Below are positions 1 through 11,168 of a stretch of 64,000 bases of DNA, piece after piece (positions within the stretch are counted from its first letter, which is position 1; every line of letters begins with the position of its first letter). The notes under the pieces are model-generated. The model ran no database searches and was not told the origin of the DNA. It saw only the letters and a list, made by a program, of their open reading frames with translations. The translations under genes were made by a program, and so were the position numbers. The stretch covers positions 16,450,001-16,514,000 of the forward strand of contig AP031357.1 of NCBI GenBank assembly GCA_037833965.1, written 5' to 3'. Source of the DNA: Marchantia polymorpha subsp. ruderalis (Eukaryota; Streptophyta; Marchantiopsida; Marchantiales; Marchantiaceae).

Positions 1-900
1 GAAGGCGTTCTCCTTCCGCCGGAGGCGGATTTCCCGCCGGCTCCAAACTCCATCCGCCTGTGCGTAGGCGCTGACCGCCAACGCCGAAGATGTCTGTCGG
101 CGTGGGTGCATCGCCGTAGGCGAAGCGCCGAAGGCGACTTTGCCGAAGGCGTTGACCGTGGTCAACAGATTTCGTCTCGTCTGTCAATCTCTCTTGTCCC
201 TCCGCAAGCGCTCTTGCCTCCGGAGTCCCGTCCCGCCGAGGGCGCTCCTGTCCGTTCCGCCGTAGGCTTTGAGCCGAAGGCGGACCGTACGGATTCGCTA
301 CCCCGTAGGTACTTTACCTAATCTTGATGCGCTGGCGCCTACGGCGCCAGCGCACTATACCCCCCGAAGGCGAACTTCTAGGGCCGAAGGCGAATATTCC
401 GCCGAGGGCGAAGTGCCAACGCGCAGGCGAATTCCTTCCGCCGAAGGCGGATTTCCCGGCGGACTCCCCACCGACGACGAACTCCTTCCGCCTATGCCTA
501 GGCGTTCGTCTTCGCATCTTCCGACAGTTGCAACTCCTTGAGTCCTCATCCGTTCCAAGCGTTCTTGGGCTTATTAGAACGAGCGTGTCGAGCTCTTTTC
601 AACGAGACCGTAATCTTGTCAAGGCGTTGTGAATTGCATAAGCTCTGGGGGTTTCCCCTAGCGCCGAAGGCGTATTATGCGCCTTGCGCCGAAGGAGAAC
701 TCCTTCAGAATTGATCGTTCAGGTCGGGCGCCTGTTCCGGACATTGCGCCCAATTCTGGATTCTACGAGATCATGCGAGATCCGCGATTGTTCATTTTCA
801 CTCTATTTAAATGTACCGATCACCATTTACACGGCTGCTGCGGTATTGTTTTCCAAAATTGTTTTAAATTCCGCACAAAAACAAAAAGTGAGTTACCACA
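1..900 (-). mobile_element. B-family giant LTR, 5' (U3-start) portion, copy B0
   Basis: The right edge reads GTTACCACA, the reverse complement of the TGTGGTAAC terminus of this LTR family. The adjoining sequence matches, in reverse complement, the first part of the B-family LTR that starts at 13775 (poly-T/GCGGAATTTAAAAC tract, then the hairpin-rich leader). The rest of the copy lies left of the window. It appears to be inserted, opposite in orientation, into another B-family leader that continues at 901, so positions 1-400 and about 920-1330 form an inverted repeat. Only leader sequence is present here. Fossil fragment. Confidence 0.75.
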
Positions 901-1837
901 AGTCCGCCTTCGGGGGTGAAGTTCGTACGGCGCCTACGGCGCCAGCGCATCAAGATTAGGTAAGTACCTACGGGGTAACGACTATGTACGGTCCGCCTTC
1001 GGCTTAACGCCTCCGGCGGAACGGACAGGTGCGCACTCGACGGGACAGAACTCCGACGGCGAGAGCGCCTGCGGAGGGACAAGAGGGATCGACAAAGAAG
1101 ACAAAATCCGTTGACCACGGTCAACGCCTCCGGCACATCCGCCTTCGTCGTTGCGCCTACGGCGATGCACCTACGCCGATGGACATCTTTGGAAAGATTC
1201 GCCGACGGACATCTTCGGCGCTGGCAGTCAACGCCTTTGGCGGAAGAAGTTCGTCGCCGGCGGGAAGTTCGCCAGGAAATCCGACTTTGGCGGAAGGAAT
1301 TCGTCTTCGGCGGAGTGCGTGAGGCAGGTCCTTTGGCGGTGCGGGATGGATGCGAGTAGCAGTACGATGCGAGTAGCGCGTCGGCAAGAGAGACGCCTTC
1401 GGCGCTGCGCGACCATGGCCGCGGCGAAGTACGATGGCGGAGCTCAAATTGAAATTTTGAGCGTGCGAGTGCGCGCGACGGCGGAGCGTAAAGCCGCGCG
1501 TGCGAGAGGAGGGCCGTTACACCTCCAAGCCGGCGCAGCCATCAAGTGAGTCGACACTCACGACCAAGTGCCGACCATGACATCCAGCGAACAGAGAACG
1601 GACACTTCATTCTAGAATTTGCGATTTCAATTTCTTGTGCGAGCTGCGCGCGTCCACCTGCTAGCTGAGAGAAATTTGAGACATCGACGCGCAGAGACTC
1701 GCCAGGTGACAGATAGAGAATTGAGTGCGCAACAGTCGGAATTGAGAGAGATTAGAGTTTGCAGTAGAATCGAAGTTGCGGGCAAGAAGCTTGAGTGTAG
1801 CGGAGGAAGGTTCACGAAATCAAATTTCAAGAACGCG

Positions 1838-4542
1838 ATGTCGAAGCCCACTCAGCTGCGGATGATTCCGCTCAAGCTTCCGCAGATTGGGTTGCGCGCT
1901 TTCCACGACCGGCTGTTTGCAGTGAAGTTCGATTTCCTCCTGTGGGGATGGAATTACGTGTGCCAGGACATGGTGCGTGAATGGCAAAGGGAAAGACACC
2001 AACCTACGCGCGGATTCCGACCGCACGTAGAGCGTTGGACTGTCCAAGATTGGGGACAAGTGTTGGGAGATGTGCATGCGAGGACGGGTTCCTCCTATTT
2101 GATAGTGAGAGCGTCAAGGTGACGAAGGCGGAAGACGCCTCCTTCGCGGACTTGTTCAAGAGTGAGAAGTCCAACAAGAACGGGTACAGGACCCGTGACT
2201 ACAAGGATCGCTACCGCACAAATGTAGCGATGGCACTTCTGGAACTCTTGCAGCCGCACCGAACAACATACATCACTTCTTGGCAAGTGTCTTTCGTGGA
2301 GCTCACATTGGCCGGAGCTCCGGTTCACTGGTCGCGTATCTTGCATAAGATAACGCGGCAGCATGCATTTGAGGAGAGGGGGGGTCGATCAATCATCTCT
2401 CCCCCTTCTTGATAAACTTTTATCGGTCGATGGGTTGCTCAACAGCGACCGAGCGTATTCAGTATCCGCTGCTGTCACTCAGCAATCCCGGGAGGTATGT
2501 GTGGGATAACGAGGTCGACTCCGACGCGGAGAACACTCCGACCTCCACGCCACCAGCCCAACAGGATGCGAGGAGAGACACATTCGCAGCATGAGTGCCG
2601 CGGAAGCGGAGATGGAGGGGGGAACCAAAGAAAGAGCCACATCGAGTCTCGACGGCTCTCAAGCGGAAGCGGCTACTAGAAGAGATTTGCAGGCGGCCAA
2701 AGCAGAAAGCGCGCCGGCTTGTATTGCCTGCAAGTAGCGCGGAGACAGCACGGGCCGCCGGAGAGAAGGAGACCCCATCCTCGGAGGAGGATGGGAATGC
2801 GCGGACGGCAGAGGGGTCAGCGGACCTCCCTACGCCGAAGGCACGGACCCCTTCGGCGGAAGCAAGACGACCTTCGGGTCAAGAGAGACAACACGCGGCA
2901 CGGATGAGTGTGCCGCCTACGGATATGAGAGCGCCTACGGATAGGAGAGACTCGCCTTCGAGGCAAGGGCCTGTGGCATGTGCGCCTTTAGCACAGTCGC
3001 CTCCGGTGCAGCGAAGGAAGAGAAAGGAGCCGGCGGAAGATCCGCCTTCGGCTTAAGGGCCTTCGGGGCAAGGTCCTTCGGCGATGAGACCGCCGGGAAA
3101 TGCGCCTTCGGCACAAGGGCCTTCGGGCCAAGGGACATCAGGCGAGCCGCCTTCGGCTCAACTGCCTTCGGCGGAAGCGCCGCCGACAATTGCGCCTTCG
3201 GCGAAGGCACCTCCAGCGCAGGACCTATCGCAGGAGCGGGACCTATCAAAGGAGCGGGACCTAACGGAGGAGCGGATTGACAGTCGGAAGGAGGAAACAC
3301 GTGTGCGCGATGCACAATTGCAATCCGCGCAGACACCTTCCGCACAAACGCCTTCGGCGGTGGACGCCTTCGGCGATGCGGAGTTTGCAAAAGCCGGACG
3401 GGCGGGCGATGCAAATTCGGCACAACTCCACTCGCCCACCGCCTTGGACATTCTGGCAGGGAGCAGCGAGGCTGCAGCGGCGACAATGGTGGCAGACGAC
3501 GCAGACATTTCGAAGCCACACTCGCGACAGTCGCCGGAGAATTCAGTGGCGACCGAAATCCTCAATTCGGAGGATGACGAAGAAGGAGGGTCGACGGAAT
3601 CGGCGTCGGGATCGGAATCAAGTGAGAAGGAGAGACAATCAGTGGCAGGCACGCCGACAGCGGCGCTCTGCGAGCAGGTGGTACCTCTGTTGAGATTCCT
3701 TGATCGCAAAGTGGAGAAGTATGCAGACCTCCGCCAGCTTGGGTCCTACGTCGAATTAGTGCGTAGGCGAACTCGCACTAAAGTCCACACCAGCAAGTTG
3801 TTGGCCCGCGTGGATCGGGAACTTAACGATGTGCGGGAGAAGTACGAGTGCATGTGGGGCCACTTTAATCTCACTCGGAAGATGCACAAGGTCCTCGACA
3901 AGTCGAAGGACGATAAGATCGAGGAGGCGGCAAAGGAGTTCGCCAAGGAGAAGGCGAAGCTCGTAGAGGAGCTGGATTCTGAGCAGGCTCAGAATCAAAT
4001 TTTGTCAGAGGAGCTCGTGCGATAGACACGGTTGTTAGAGCAATGTCAGCTTGCACGGCAGGCGGATGAAGAAATAATCTGCAGACTGCAATCCGAGTGC
4101 GTGGAATTGAGAGCGCAGCGTGCGGAGGCCGAATTGCAGTTGGTTGTAGTTGAAGACGATCGCCGGCGGGAGGCAGATCGCACGAAGGAAGAGTTGGCAA
4201 GGCGAGTCAACCACTGTCTCAGAGGTTACGCCCACTGGGAAGTGGCGGCGTAGGAGAAACTCACACTGCGCAAGTTAGAGCTTCGTGCGGCGGGTTTGAT
4301 GTCAGGTGACAGTCGGAGCCGGCGGCGAGTGGCGAAGAAGCTGGATTCGTTTCTATCGAGGTCGCGGGACGCCATGGCAACCCTCGAGACAAAGGTTACT
4401 GCGGTGTTGCGGCGGCAGGGACTGCGCAGTCGTGCTGAAGACTAGCAGGGTAGGGAGTTAGTGCGCGGCAGTCCGTCGCGCAGGAGGCGAAGCACAGGTT
4501 CTGCGGAGTGTAGTGTAACGTGGTTCTGTGCAGGCGCGTAGC
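1838..4542 (+). pseudogene. Decayed U3-encoded coiled-coil protein of LTR copy B2
   Basis: Translated pieces match the whole frames in the A-family LTRs. In order they show the N-terminal globular domain from an ATG at 1838 (MSKPTQLRM...; WGWNYVCQDMVREW; WQVSFVELTLAGAPVHW), a basic segment (PRKRRW), a low-complexity segment rich in PSA/PSGQ units encoded by CCTTCGG hairpin repeats (about 2840-3250), the LDILAGSSEAAAA and VATEILNSEDDEE block, the LLRFLDRKVEKYADL block, and a coiled coil. The end is recognised by the GSAEC..WF tail. Several breaks are present, so it is treated as a fossil of the LTR-encoded protein. No separate host gene is implied. Confidence 0.7.
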
Positions 4543-4567
4543 GTAGTGAAGTGTAGTGTTAGTTAGG

Positions 4568-6621
4568 TGTGGTAACACACTTTTTGTTTTTTTTGCAGAA
4601 TTTAAACAATTTTAGAAAACTAGTACCAAAGCAGTGTCTGTAGTTAGAAAAGGGTACGTTAAATAGAGTGGATTGAGGAGATCGTCACGAGGTCACGAAG
4701 AATCGCGAAGTCGGATGTACCAGCGCCAAATGTCTTCGGCGCCTTCGGCAAAAGCTCCTTTTCTGAGGTGTCTCTACTCACGCGCTTCCAGCGTTTAAGG
4801 AAGCTACGCTTCCGGCGCAAACACCTCCGGAGGAGATTTTGCTAAAGACGTCAGAAGAACGGCACGGACGTCTGAAGGCTTCCAACCATGAGTGCGCCTT
4901 CGGCGGTGCGCCGCTAGCGCGGAAAGGGAAACCTTCATAACGATCGGAATACATGGTAGTTCCTGTTGGTTGAAGTTGCATTAGAAAGAGCTCGGGACGC
5001 TCGTTCTAACGAGCCCAAGAGCGTCGGAGATGGATCAGGGACGAAGAAGTTATGAGCATTGGAAAACTCGTAGCCGGACATGCGCCGTTCGCGCTAGGGT
5101 TCACAGTCGGAAAGGACTCCCGTACGCCTTCGGCGATGCGCCTTCGGCGGAATCACGCGCTCATGGGAGGAAATCAACTCAGAGTCGGAAGCGCCTTTGG
5201 CGGCTGCGCAACGGAAGAAAAGCGCCGGCCGGACGTACGCCTCCGACGTGGCGCTGATAGGCGGATGCGCTGGCATGATTTGCGCCGGCGGGATATGCGC
5301 CGTCAGCAATGGACGAGGCATAACGGACAAAACAAGCGGTACGAATACGCGCCGGCGTAATTCGCGCCGACTGGATGTGCGCCTCCAGCAAGGCGCCGAC
5401 GGATAAGGAACACGCCAGCGGCGACACGCCTTCGGTGATGGTCGGGTTAGGAAAAGACAACATAGCCGACGTATACACTATGGCGCACTTAGAGTCGGAA
5501 GTGACTGCAGCCCTCCGGCGTCTGGGGTTGCGCAGCCGGTCGGAAGATTGGCAAGGTAGAGATAGCGAGCGAGGCAGTCCGGCGCGCAGGAGGCGCAGCA
5601 CGGGATCTGCAGAGTGCAGTAGCGTAGTTTGGTTTCGTGCAAGTGTTGCGAGTAGTAGATAGGATAGCGCAGTGTTAGTTAGGACCTTTGAGGGTATAAA
5701 GTAGATCGAGGCGTTTTGCCTTGGGACTCTTCTAGTTTCGGAAGTGCAGATCAGGAACTCACTTTCTTGGCGTGTTTGTGCATTTTGGTCCTGGCACCAC
5801 GTAGAGAAGCTGCAGCATAGCGAAGTTACCGTATGTTGTAGTTGAAGGCCTTCGGCTGAATGTTCAGAGCTAGTACCCGGTTAGAGACTTGAGTAGTGCG
5901 GATCTGCACCTGCGGGTGATTTCTGATGCTCAGAGCCGGCTGCGAGTTAGAGACTTGAACAGTTCCCCCTTACTCCTTCGAGTGACATATCCTGATTGTA
6001 CTCCTACGGGAAGTTTCCCCTGAATGCCAAAGTGAAGTTTTATTACTTCGTGTAAGCCTTGGTTTGCAATTCAGGTTGTGTGTGTGTTACTGGATTGTGT
6101 CTCAGTTAAGTTCTCAGTCGGGCCTGTACTCCCTGCGTTTGGTGTGAGTCGAGGGTGACGTCCACGGCGTATGAAGAGGCTTCGTTCCGAAGTGGGAAGT
6201 CCAGTCCGGGTTCCCTACGCTAGTTCCTGGCGGAAGGGCAGTAAAAGCCGGAGTGAGAGTCACTACCTGCAGAACCTCTGAGTGAACTTTTGAGACACTT
6301 TCCCCCTGAAATCCGAAGCGGAGGTCCTGACCGACCTCCGAGTTGTGCTTTTGCCAGTTTCAGGTATGTGTGTGTGTGTGTGTTGAGTGACTACGCTGTA
6401 CTGTGCATCCTCCGAGCATCCTCCGAGTCGAGTATCCTCCTCCGAGTCGAGCCTCCGAGTCGAGCACTGCAGTATTTCTGGGAGTGACAGTCGCCTGAGA
6501 ATTCAAACTCTACAAAAGTCTGTTAAACGTGACACTTTTTACTCTGTGTGTTGCCTCTGTCCCTGTGGGTTCGATCTTTTTACCACCATACTGCAGTTTT
6601 AGCCTTTGGTGGGTTATTACA
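4568..6621 (+). mobile_element. A-family LTR, shortened copy A1, probable 5' LTR
   Basis: It starts with the A-family end TGTGGTAACACACTTTTTG and finishes with GGTGGGTTATTACA. At about 2.05 kb it is much shorter than the 4.6-4.9 kb copies; it keeps the leader and the last part of the U3 frame (LRRLGLRSRSEDW tail). A TATAAA at 5695-5700, followed by the family's CAAGGC...GCCTTG-type hairpin, marks the U3/R transition. A primer-binding-site-like sequence begins 22 bases after its end (6644). That identifies it as the 5' LTR of a largely lost element rather than a solo LTR. Confidence 0.7.
5695..5700 (+). promoter_or_regulatory. TATA box of LTR A1
   Basis: TATAAA inside the conserved string GAGGGTATAAAGTAG. 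The same string lies at the same place, after the U3 frame and before the CAAGGC hairpin, in copies A2, A3, A4, A5 and B1. Confidence 0.55.
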
Positions 6622-6643
6622 TAAGGAGCCGACAACTTCTTTT

Positions 6644-6661
6644 TGGCGCCGCTGCCGGGGA
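6644..6661 (+). other. Primer binding site, tRNA-Asp type
   Basis: TGGCGCCGCTGCCGGGGA closely resembles the TGGCGCCGTTGCCGGGGA primer binding site known from many plant Gypsy elements, complementary to the 3' end of tRNA-Asp. It lies 22 bases after the TTATTACA end of LTR A1, where a PBS belongs. A short internal stub (about 6662-6755) follows before B2 U5 sequence resumes. Confidence 0.6.
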
Positions 6662-7526
6662 CAGTGCGTCAACACCAGAATACTTGAGCAGCAATGCTCG
6701 GTGAATGTCGACGAGCGATAGTGTGGGAAACCTTAGTGCGAGAGCCACACGAGAGCTACAACTTGGCGATCCGCATTTTGTAGCTGAAGGCCTTCGGCCG
6801 AATGTTTAGAGGTAGTACACTGGTTAGAGACTTGAGTAGTTCGGATCTACACCTGCGGGTGATTGCCGATGCTAAGAGCTAGTCACTAGTTAGATACTTG
6901 AACAGTTCCCCCTTACACTTTCGAGTGATTGTTCCTGATTGTACTCCTTCGGGATTTTTCCACTGAATGTCAAAGTGAAGTTTTGCTACTTCGAGTAAGC
7001 CTTGATTGTAATTCAGGTTACGCTGCAGCAGGTGCCTCGGGGCAAACTCCTGTAGTATTTCTGGGAATGACAAGTGCCTAAGAATTCAAACTCTTCAATA
7101 GACTGTTATGGTGTGCTACTGGATCGTCTCTCAGTTGAGCCTCTCAATTCGGACCTGTGTTTTTTGCTCGATTTCTGAGTTGAAGATGTTGTTCACCGCG
7201 TGTGAGTGACTTTGATCCGAAGTAGGAAGTCCAATCCGGGTTCCCTGTGCTAGCAGAAACTAGTGGAAGGGTTGTAAAAGCCGGAGTTGGGAGTCACTAC
7301 CCGCAGATACGCTGAGTGTATTCGCGAGAGACGTTCCCCCCTGAAATCTTAAGTAGAGGTCCTAACCGACCTCTGAGTTGTGTTTCTATAGTTTCAGGTG
7401 TGTGTGTGTGTGTGTGTTGAGTGAACTACGCTGCACTGTGCGACCTCCGAGTGATCTCAGAGTGGACACTTGCAGTATTTCTGGGAGTGACAGTTGCCTG
7501 AGAATTCAAACTCCTCAATAGTCTGT

Positions 7527-9604
7527 TCTTAGCAGGGAGTGGAGCGGCAGTCGCGGCGGAAGCTGCCACGCGCCACAGTTCGAGGGAGTCGTCAAGAGCT
7601 TCTGTGGCGACTGAAATCCTCGAAACGGAGGATGAGACGAGTTCGGAAGAACAGGAAGCGGACTCTGTGCGAGCGACGCCAACAGGGGTACTGTGCGAGC
7701 AGACAGTACCACTCTTGCGATATTTGGATCGCAAGGCAGCAAAGTACGCGAATCCCAGAAAACCGCAGTCTTATGTGGAGTTAGTCAAGAACAGGACGAG
7801 GAACAAGGTGGCCATTTGGGCCACTAGGTGCCAAACGTTGGAGATGAGGAATACTGCCCTCCAATAGCACCTGGCAATCACGAAGAGGCTACAACAAACC
7901 CTGCAACAACAGCGTGAGGATGCGGCGACGAAAGCCCAAGAGGATGTCGAGCTAATGCGGGCAAAGATTGAGTTGAAATTGCAGGAAGAGCGGAGACAAA
8001 ACCGCATTCTAACAGAGGAGCTTGCGCGCCAGACGCACGCATTAGAGCAAGGTCAAAGCATGCGCAAGGCGGATGAGGAGTTGTTGCGCAACTTGCAATC
8101 CGAGTGCGCGGAATTGAGTGCGCAGCGCGCGGATGCGGAGATGCAGCTGGCAGAGGTGGAAGGCAACAGCCGGCGCGATGCGGATCGGACGCGAGAAGAG
8201 TTGGTGGCGCAGGTGACCCATTGTCTCAGAGTATACACCCACTGGGAAGTGGCGGCACAAGAGAAGATCACGCTCAGGGAGTTTGAGCTTCGGGCGGCAG
8301 CGTTGACGGAGGGTGACAGTCGGAGTCGGCGGCGAGTGGCGAAGAAATTAGAGGCCTTCTTGTCGGGTGCGCGCGATACTATGGCGCACTTGGAGTCAGA
8401 AGTGACCGGGGTCCTTCGGCGGCTGGGGTTGCGCAGCCGGTCGGAAGACTGGCAAGGTAGGGAGATAGTGCGCGGCAGTCCGTCGCGCAGAAGGCGCAGT
8501 ACCGGATCTGCAGAGTGCAGTAGTGTAGCTTGGTTCCGTGCAGGCATTTAGAGTAGCAGGTAGTGCAGCGTAGTATTAGTTAGGACCTTAGAGGGTATAA
8601 AGTAGTTCAAGGCGTTTTGCCTTGGGATTCTCCCAGTTTCGGAAGTGCAGATCAGGAACTCACTTTCTCGGCGTGTTTGTGCGTTTGGTCCTGGCACCAC
8701 GTAGAGGAGCTACAGCTTAGTGAAGTTACCGCATTTTGTAGTTGAAGGCCTTTGGCTGAATGTTCAGAGCTAGTATACCGGTTAGAGACTTGAGTAGTGC
8801 GGATCTACACCTGCGGGTGATTGCCGATGCTCAGAGCCGGTTGCGAGTTAGATACTTGAGCAGTTCCCCCTTACACCTTCGAGTGATTTATCCTGATTGT
8901 ACTCCTACGGGACGTTTCCCCTGAATGCCAAAGTGAAGTTTTGTTACTTCGTGTAAACCTTGGTTATCAATTCAGGTTACGCTGCAGAAGACACCCTCAG
9001 GGTACACCTCTGTAGTAATTCTGGGAATGACAAGTGCCTAAGAATTCAAACTCTTCAATAGACTGTTATGGTGTATGTGTTATTGGATTGTGTCTCAGTT
9101 GAGTTTCTCAGTTGGGCCTGTACTCTCTGCGCTTAGTGTGAGTCAAGGGTGACGTCCACCGCGTATGAGTGACTTCGTTCCGAATTGGAAAGTCCAATCC
9201 GGGTTCCCTACGCTAGCAGAAACTAGCGGGAGGGTTGTAAAAGCCGGAGTGGGAGTCACTACCTGCAGAGCCTCTGAATGTATTCTTGAGAGACCTTTCC
9301 CCCTGAAATCTTAAGCGGAGGTCCTGACCGACCTCCGAGTTGTGCTTTTCCAGTTTCAGGTGTGTGTGTTGAGTGACTTACGCTGCACTGTGCATCCTCC
9401 GAGTGACCTCCGAGTCGAGCATCCTCCGAGTAGCCTCCGAGTTGAGCACTTGCAGTATTTCTGGGAGTGATAGTCGCCTGAGAATTCAAACTCTCCAAAA
9501 GTCTGTTAAACGTGACACTTTGTACTCTGTGTGTTGCCTCTGTCCCTGTGGGTTCGACCTTTTTACCACCATACTGCAGTTTTAGCCTTTGGTGGGTTAT
9601 TACA
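7527..9604 (+). mobile_element. A-type LTR, 5'-truncated copy A2
   Basis: It begins inside the U3 frame, at the LAGSG block, and runs to the family end GGTGGGTTATTACA at 9604. It contains the VATEILETEDETSSEE block, the LLRYLDRKAAKYA block, the coiled coil and the LRRLGLRSRSEDW tail ending near 8551. A TATAAA follows at 8596-8601, then the hairpin and U5 with a short TG run. The coding part is broken; the noncoding 3' part is well kept. Confidence 0.7.
8596..8601 (+). promoter_or_regulatory. TATA box of LTR A2
   Basis: TATAAA in GAGGGTATAAAGTAG, 45 bases after the end of the U3 frame and just before the CAAGGCGTTTTGCCTTG hairpin. Confidence 0.55.
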
Positions 9605-10379
9605 GCTACCGAGTTAATCAAGAAGAGCGGACGAAGACACCGTCGGTTATCCAAGAAGCTGGAATCGTATCTCAGTAGGTCGCGCGACGTGGTGGCAAAG
9701 TTAGAGGTAGAATTGTTAGGCGTTTTGCAAAGATTAGGCTTAGAGAGGAAGTTAGAGCGGGCGGCAACTGCTAGCCCCAAAGGCGTAGGACCTGTTCGGT
9801 GCTCGCACCGCAAATAGTGACAGTTTTGGTAGGTAGGAATAAAGTAGTCCAAGGCGTTGGCTTTGAGGGTCTTTTTCTCAATCTAGTTTTCTCAGTTTCG
9901 GACTTCTGTATTCTTTGCACGTTTTGTGAGTTGAGTGTGTTGTTCACCGCGCAAGAGTGACTTCGGTTTGACGAAGGTTCCGCATCCGAAGTAGGAGCTC
10001 CAATTCGAATGTTTTGAACTAGCGTTTGGCTGGTGTCAGGATTTAAGCAAATTCTTAATTGGCTGCTAGCTACAGGTCCCCTGATTGTACTCCTTGGGAA
10101 ATTTACCCCCCTGAATCTTAAGTTGAGGTCCTGTGACCTCGGAGTTTTGCATTTACTTGTTTCAGGTGTGTGTGTGCGCTTTACGCTGCTTTGTGTGTAC
10201 TCCGAGCGACCTCTGAGTTGAACGCCAGCAGTATTTCTGGGAGTGGCAGTAGCCTGAGAATTCAAACTCCTCAATAGCCTGTCAAGAACGTGACAATTGG
10301 TACTCTTTGTGTTGTTTCTGTCATCGTGGGATCGGATCTTTATCATTATGCTCCATTTTGGTATTTATCTGTCATTACA
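9605..10379 (+). mobile_element. C/D-family LTR, 3' end only (D1)
   Basis: This piece encodes the end of a diverged U3 protein (LSKKLESYLSRSRD, then LQRLGLERKLERA) and ends in GTATTTATCTGTCATTACA, the 3' terminus also seen at 25559 and, in reverse, at 53373. U5 features are kept: AATAAAG followed by a CCAAGGC stem-loop-like string, a TG microsatellite, and the GAATTCAAACTC block. Its 5' part is missing. It abuts L1-type LTR sequence at 10380. Confidence 0.65.
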
Positions 10380-10906
10380 GTTTGACTAAGTAAGGAGTAC
10401 TCCATTGACTAGACTAAGTATTATGTTGACTAAGTGGAAAGTGGAAGTTCTAGAAGTTGGAAAGGCCCAAATAGCATGTCGCCACCTTAATCTAGGGATT
10501 AGTAAACATCTAGAAGGTTTAGGAGGCCAATGGCATGTTGCCACATATTGATAATTAGTCAACCTTACTATGGTTTATCTTTGTAAAAGTAAATTAGATA
10601 AAAAATACAATTTGTTACTATGGTAAATTCTCAAGTAGTATATATAGAGAGGTAGGGAAGAGCCTCTCAAGCAAGTTTGAAGAGTCATGTGTGAGGACTT
10701 GTTTCATATATGAAAGAGTGACGATTTTCAGTGCCTTGGAGTGTCGAAGTGTGTGTGAGTTGGAGTGCTACCTTCATTGATGGTGTGAGTGAGTGTTTGG
10801 GCTATGAGTGTGAGGCTGAATCCTAGTCTTCTAGAGCCATGATGCGCTACCGCAAAGCCATCAGAGGTAAACCAAAGTGAGAGTCAGCCCGGAGGTTGCA
10901 GGACGG
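10380..10906 (+). mobile_element. L1-family LTR, 3' part (L1a), probable 5' LTR of Gypsy G1
   Basis: Its sequence reappears in reverse complement at 13568-13774 and 23666-24272, where it forms a solo LTR, which shows it is LTR sequence. It lacks the LTR start, having been joined to D1. It ends in GGAGGTTGCA near 10906 and Gypsy polyprotein sequence follows within 300 bases. It also carries the undisturbed form of the site into which LTR B1 inserted elsewhere (GGACT at 10695-10699 on this strand). Confidence 0.6.
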
Positions 10907-11168
10907 TAGAGTGAATGGCTGGGGCGACAGGCGAGATATTCGTCATCCTTGGAGTTCATGGGACGTGACGAGAGGACTTGTCAGAGTTGCAGCCCATGCA
11001 ATTGGAGAGGTTTCTCATGCGGAGGTTGCTACAAAGGAGGATACAGAGACCCCTTCTTTGGAGGATGTGGCGTAGCAATCAGTGACAATATCACCTTCCT
11101 CTAGTGTGACTATGGAGCAATGGAAGCCATTGATTGGTTCCTAGATTACAGGAGAAGAGAGGCGACAG

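Larger units (their letters stand above)
901..7526 (+). mobile_element. B-family giant LTR, copy B2, with an A-family LTR inside
   Basis: Plus-strand B-family LTR resuming right of copy B0. It holds a hairpin-rich leader (901-1450), the remains of the U3 protein frame (about 1838-4542), and after the A1 insertion (4568-6621 plus a short PBS-bearing stub) the family's U5 region (about 6756-7526: the CTGAAGGCCTTCGGCCG motif, a TG microsatellite, and the GAATTCAAACTC block shared by all copies). It abuts the truncated A-family copy A2 at 7527. The copy is broken in several places and is clearly older than the A insertion inside it. Confidence 0.7.

Noticed and set aside
1-1450. CRISPR-like array from the repeated GCCTTCGGC motif
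   Set aside because: Spacing is irregular, units are 9-16 bases and palindromic, there are no unique spacers of fixed length, and the setting is a plant genome.
3000-3250. PSA/PSGQG repeats as a structural or antifreeze-type protein
   Set aside because: The peptide repeats follow the DNA hairpin motif, which is equally dense in noncoding leader. The peptides are a by-product.
4563-6626. TTAGG/TAAGG as a target duplication making A1 a solo LTR
   Set aside because: The sequence after TAAGG is a PBS and internal stub, not the continuation of B2 seen in other B copies, so the near-match is probably chance.
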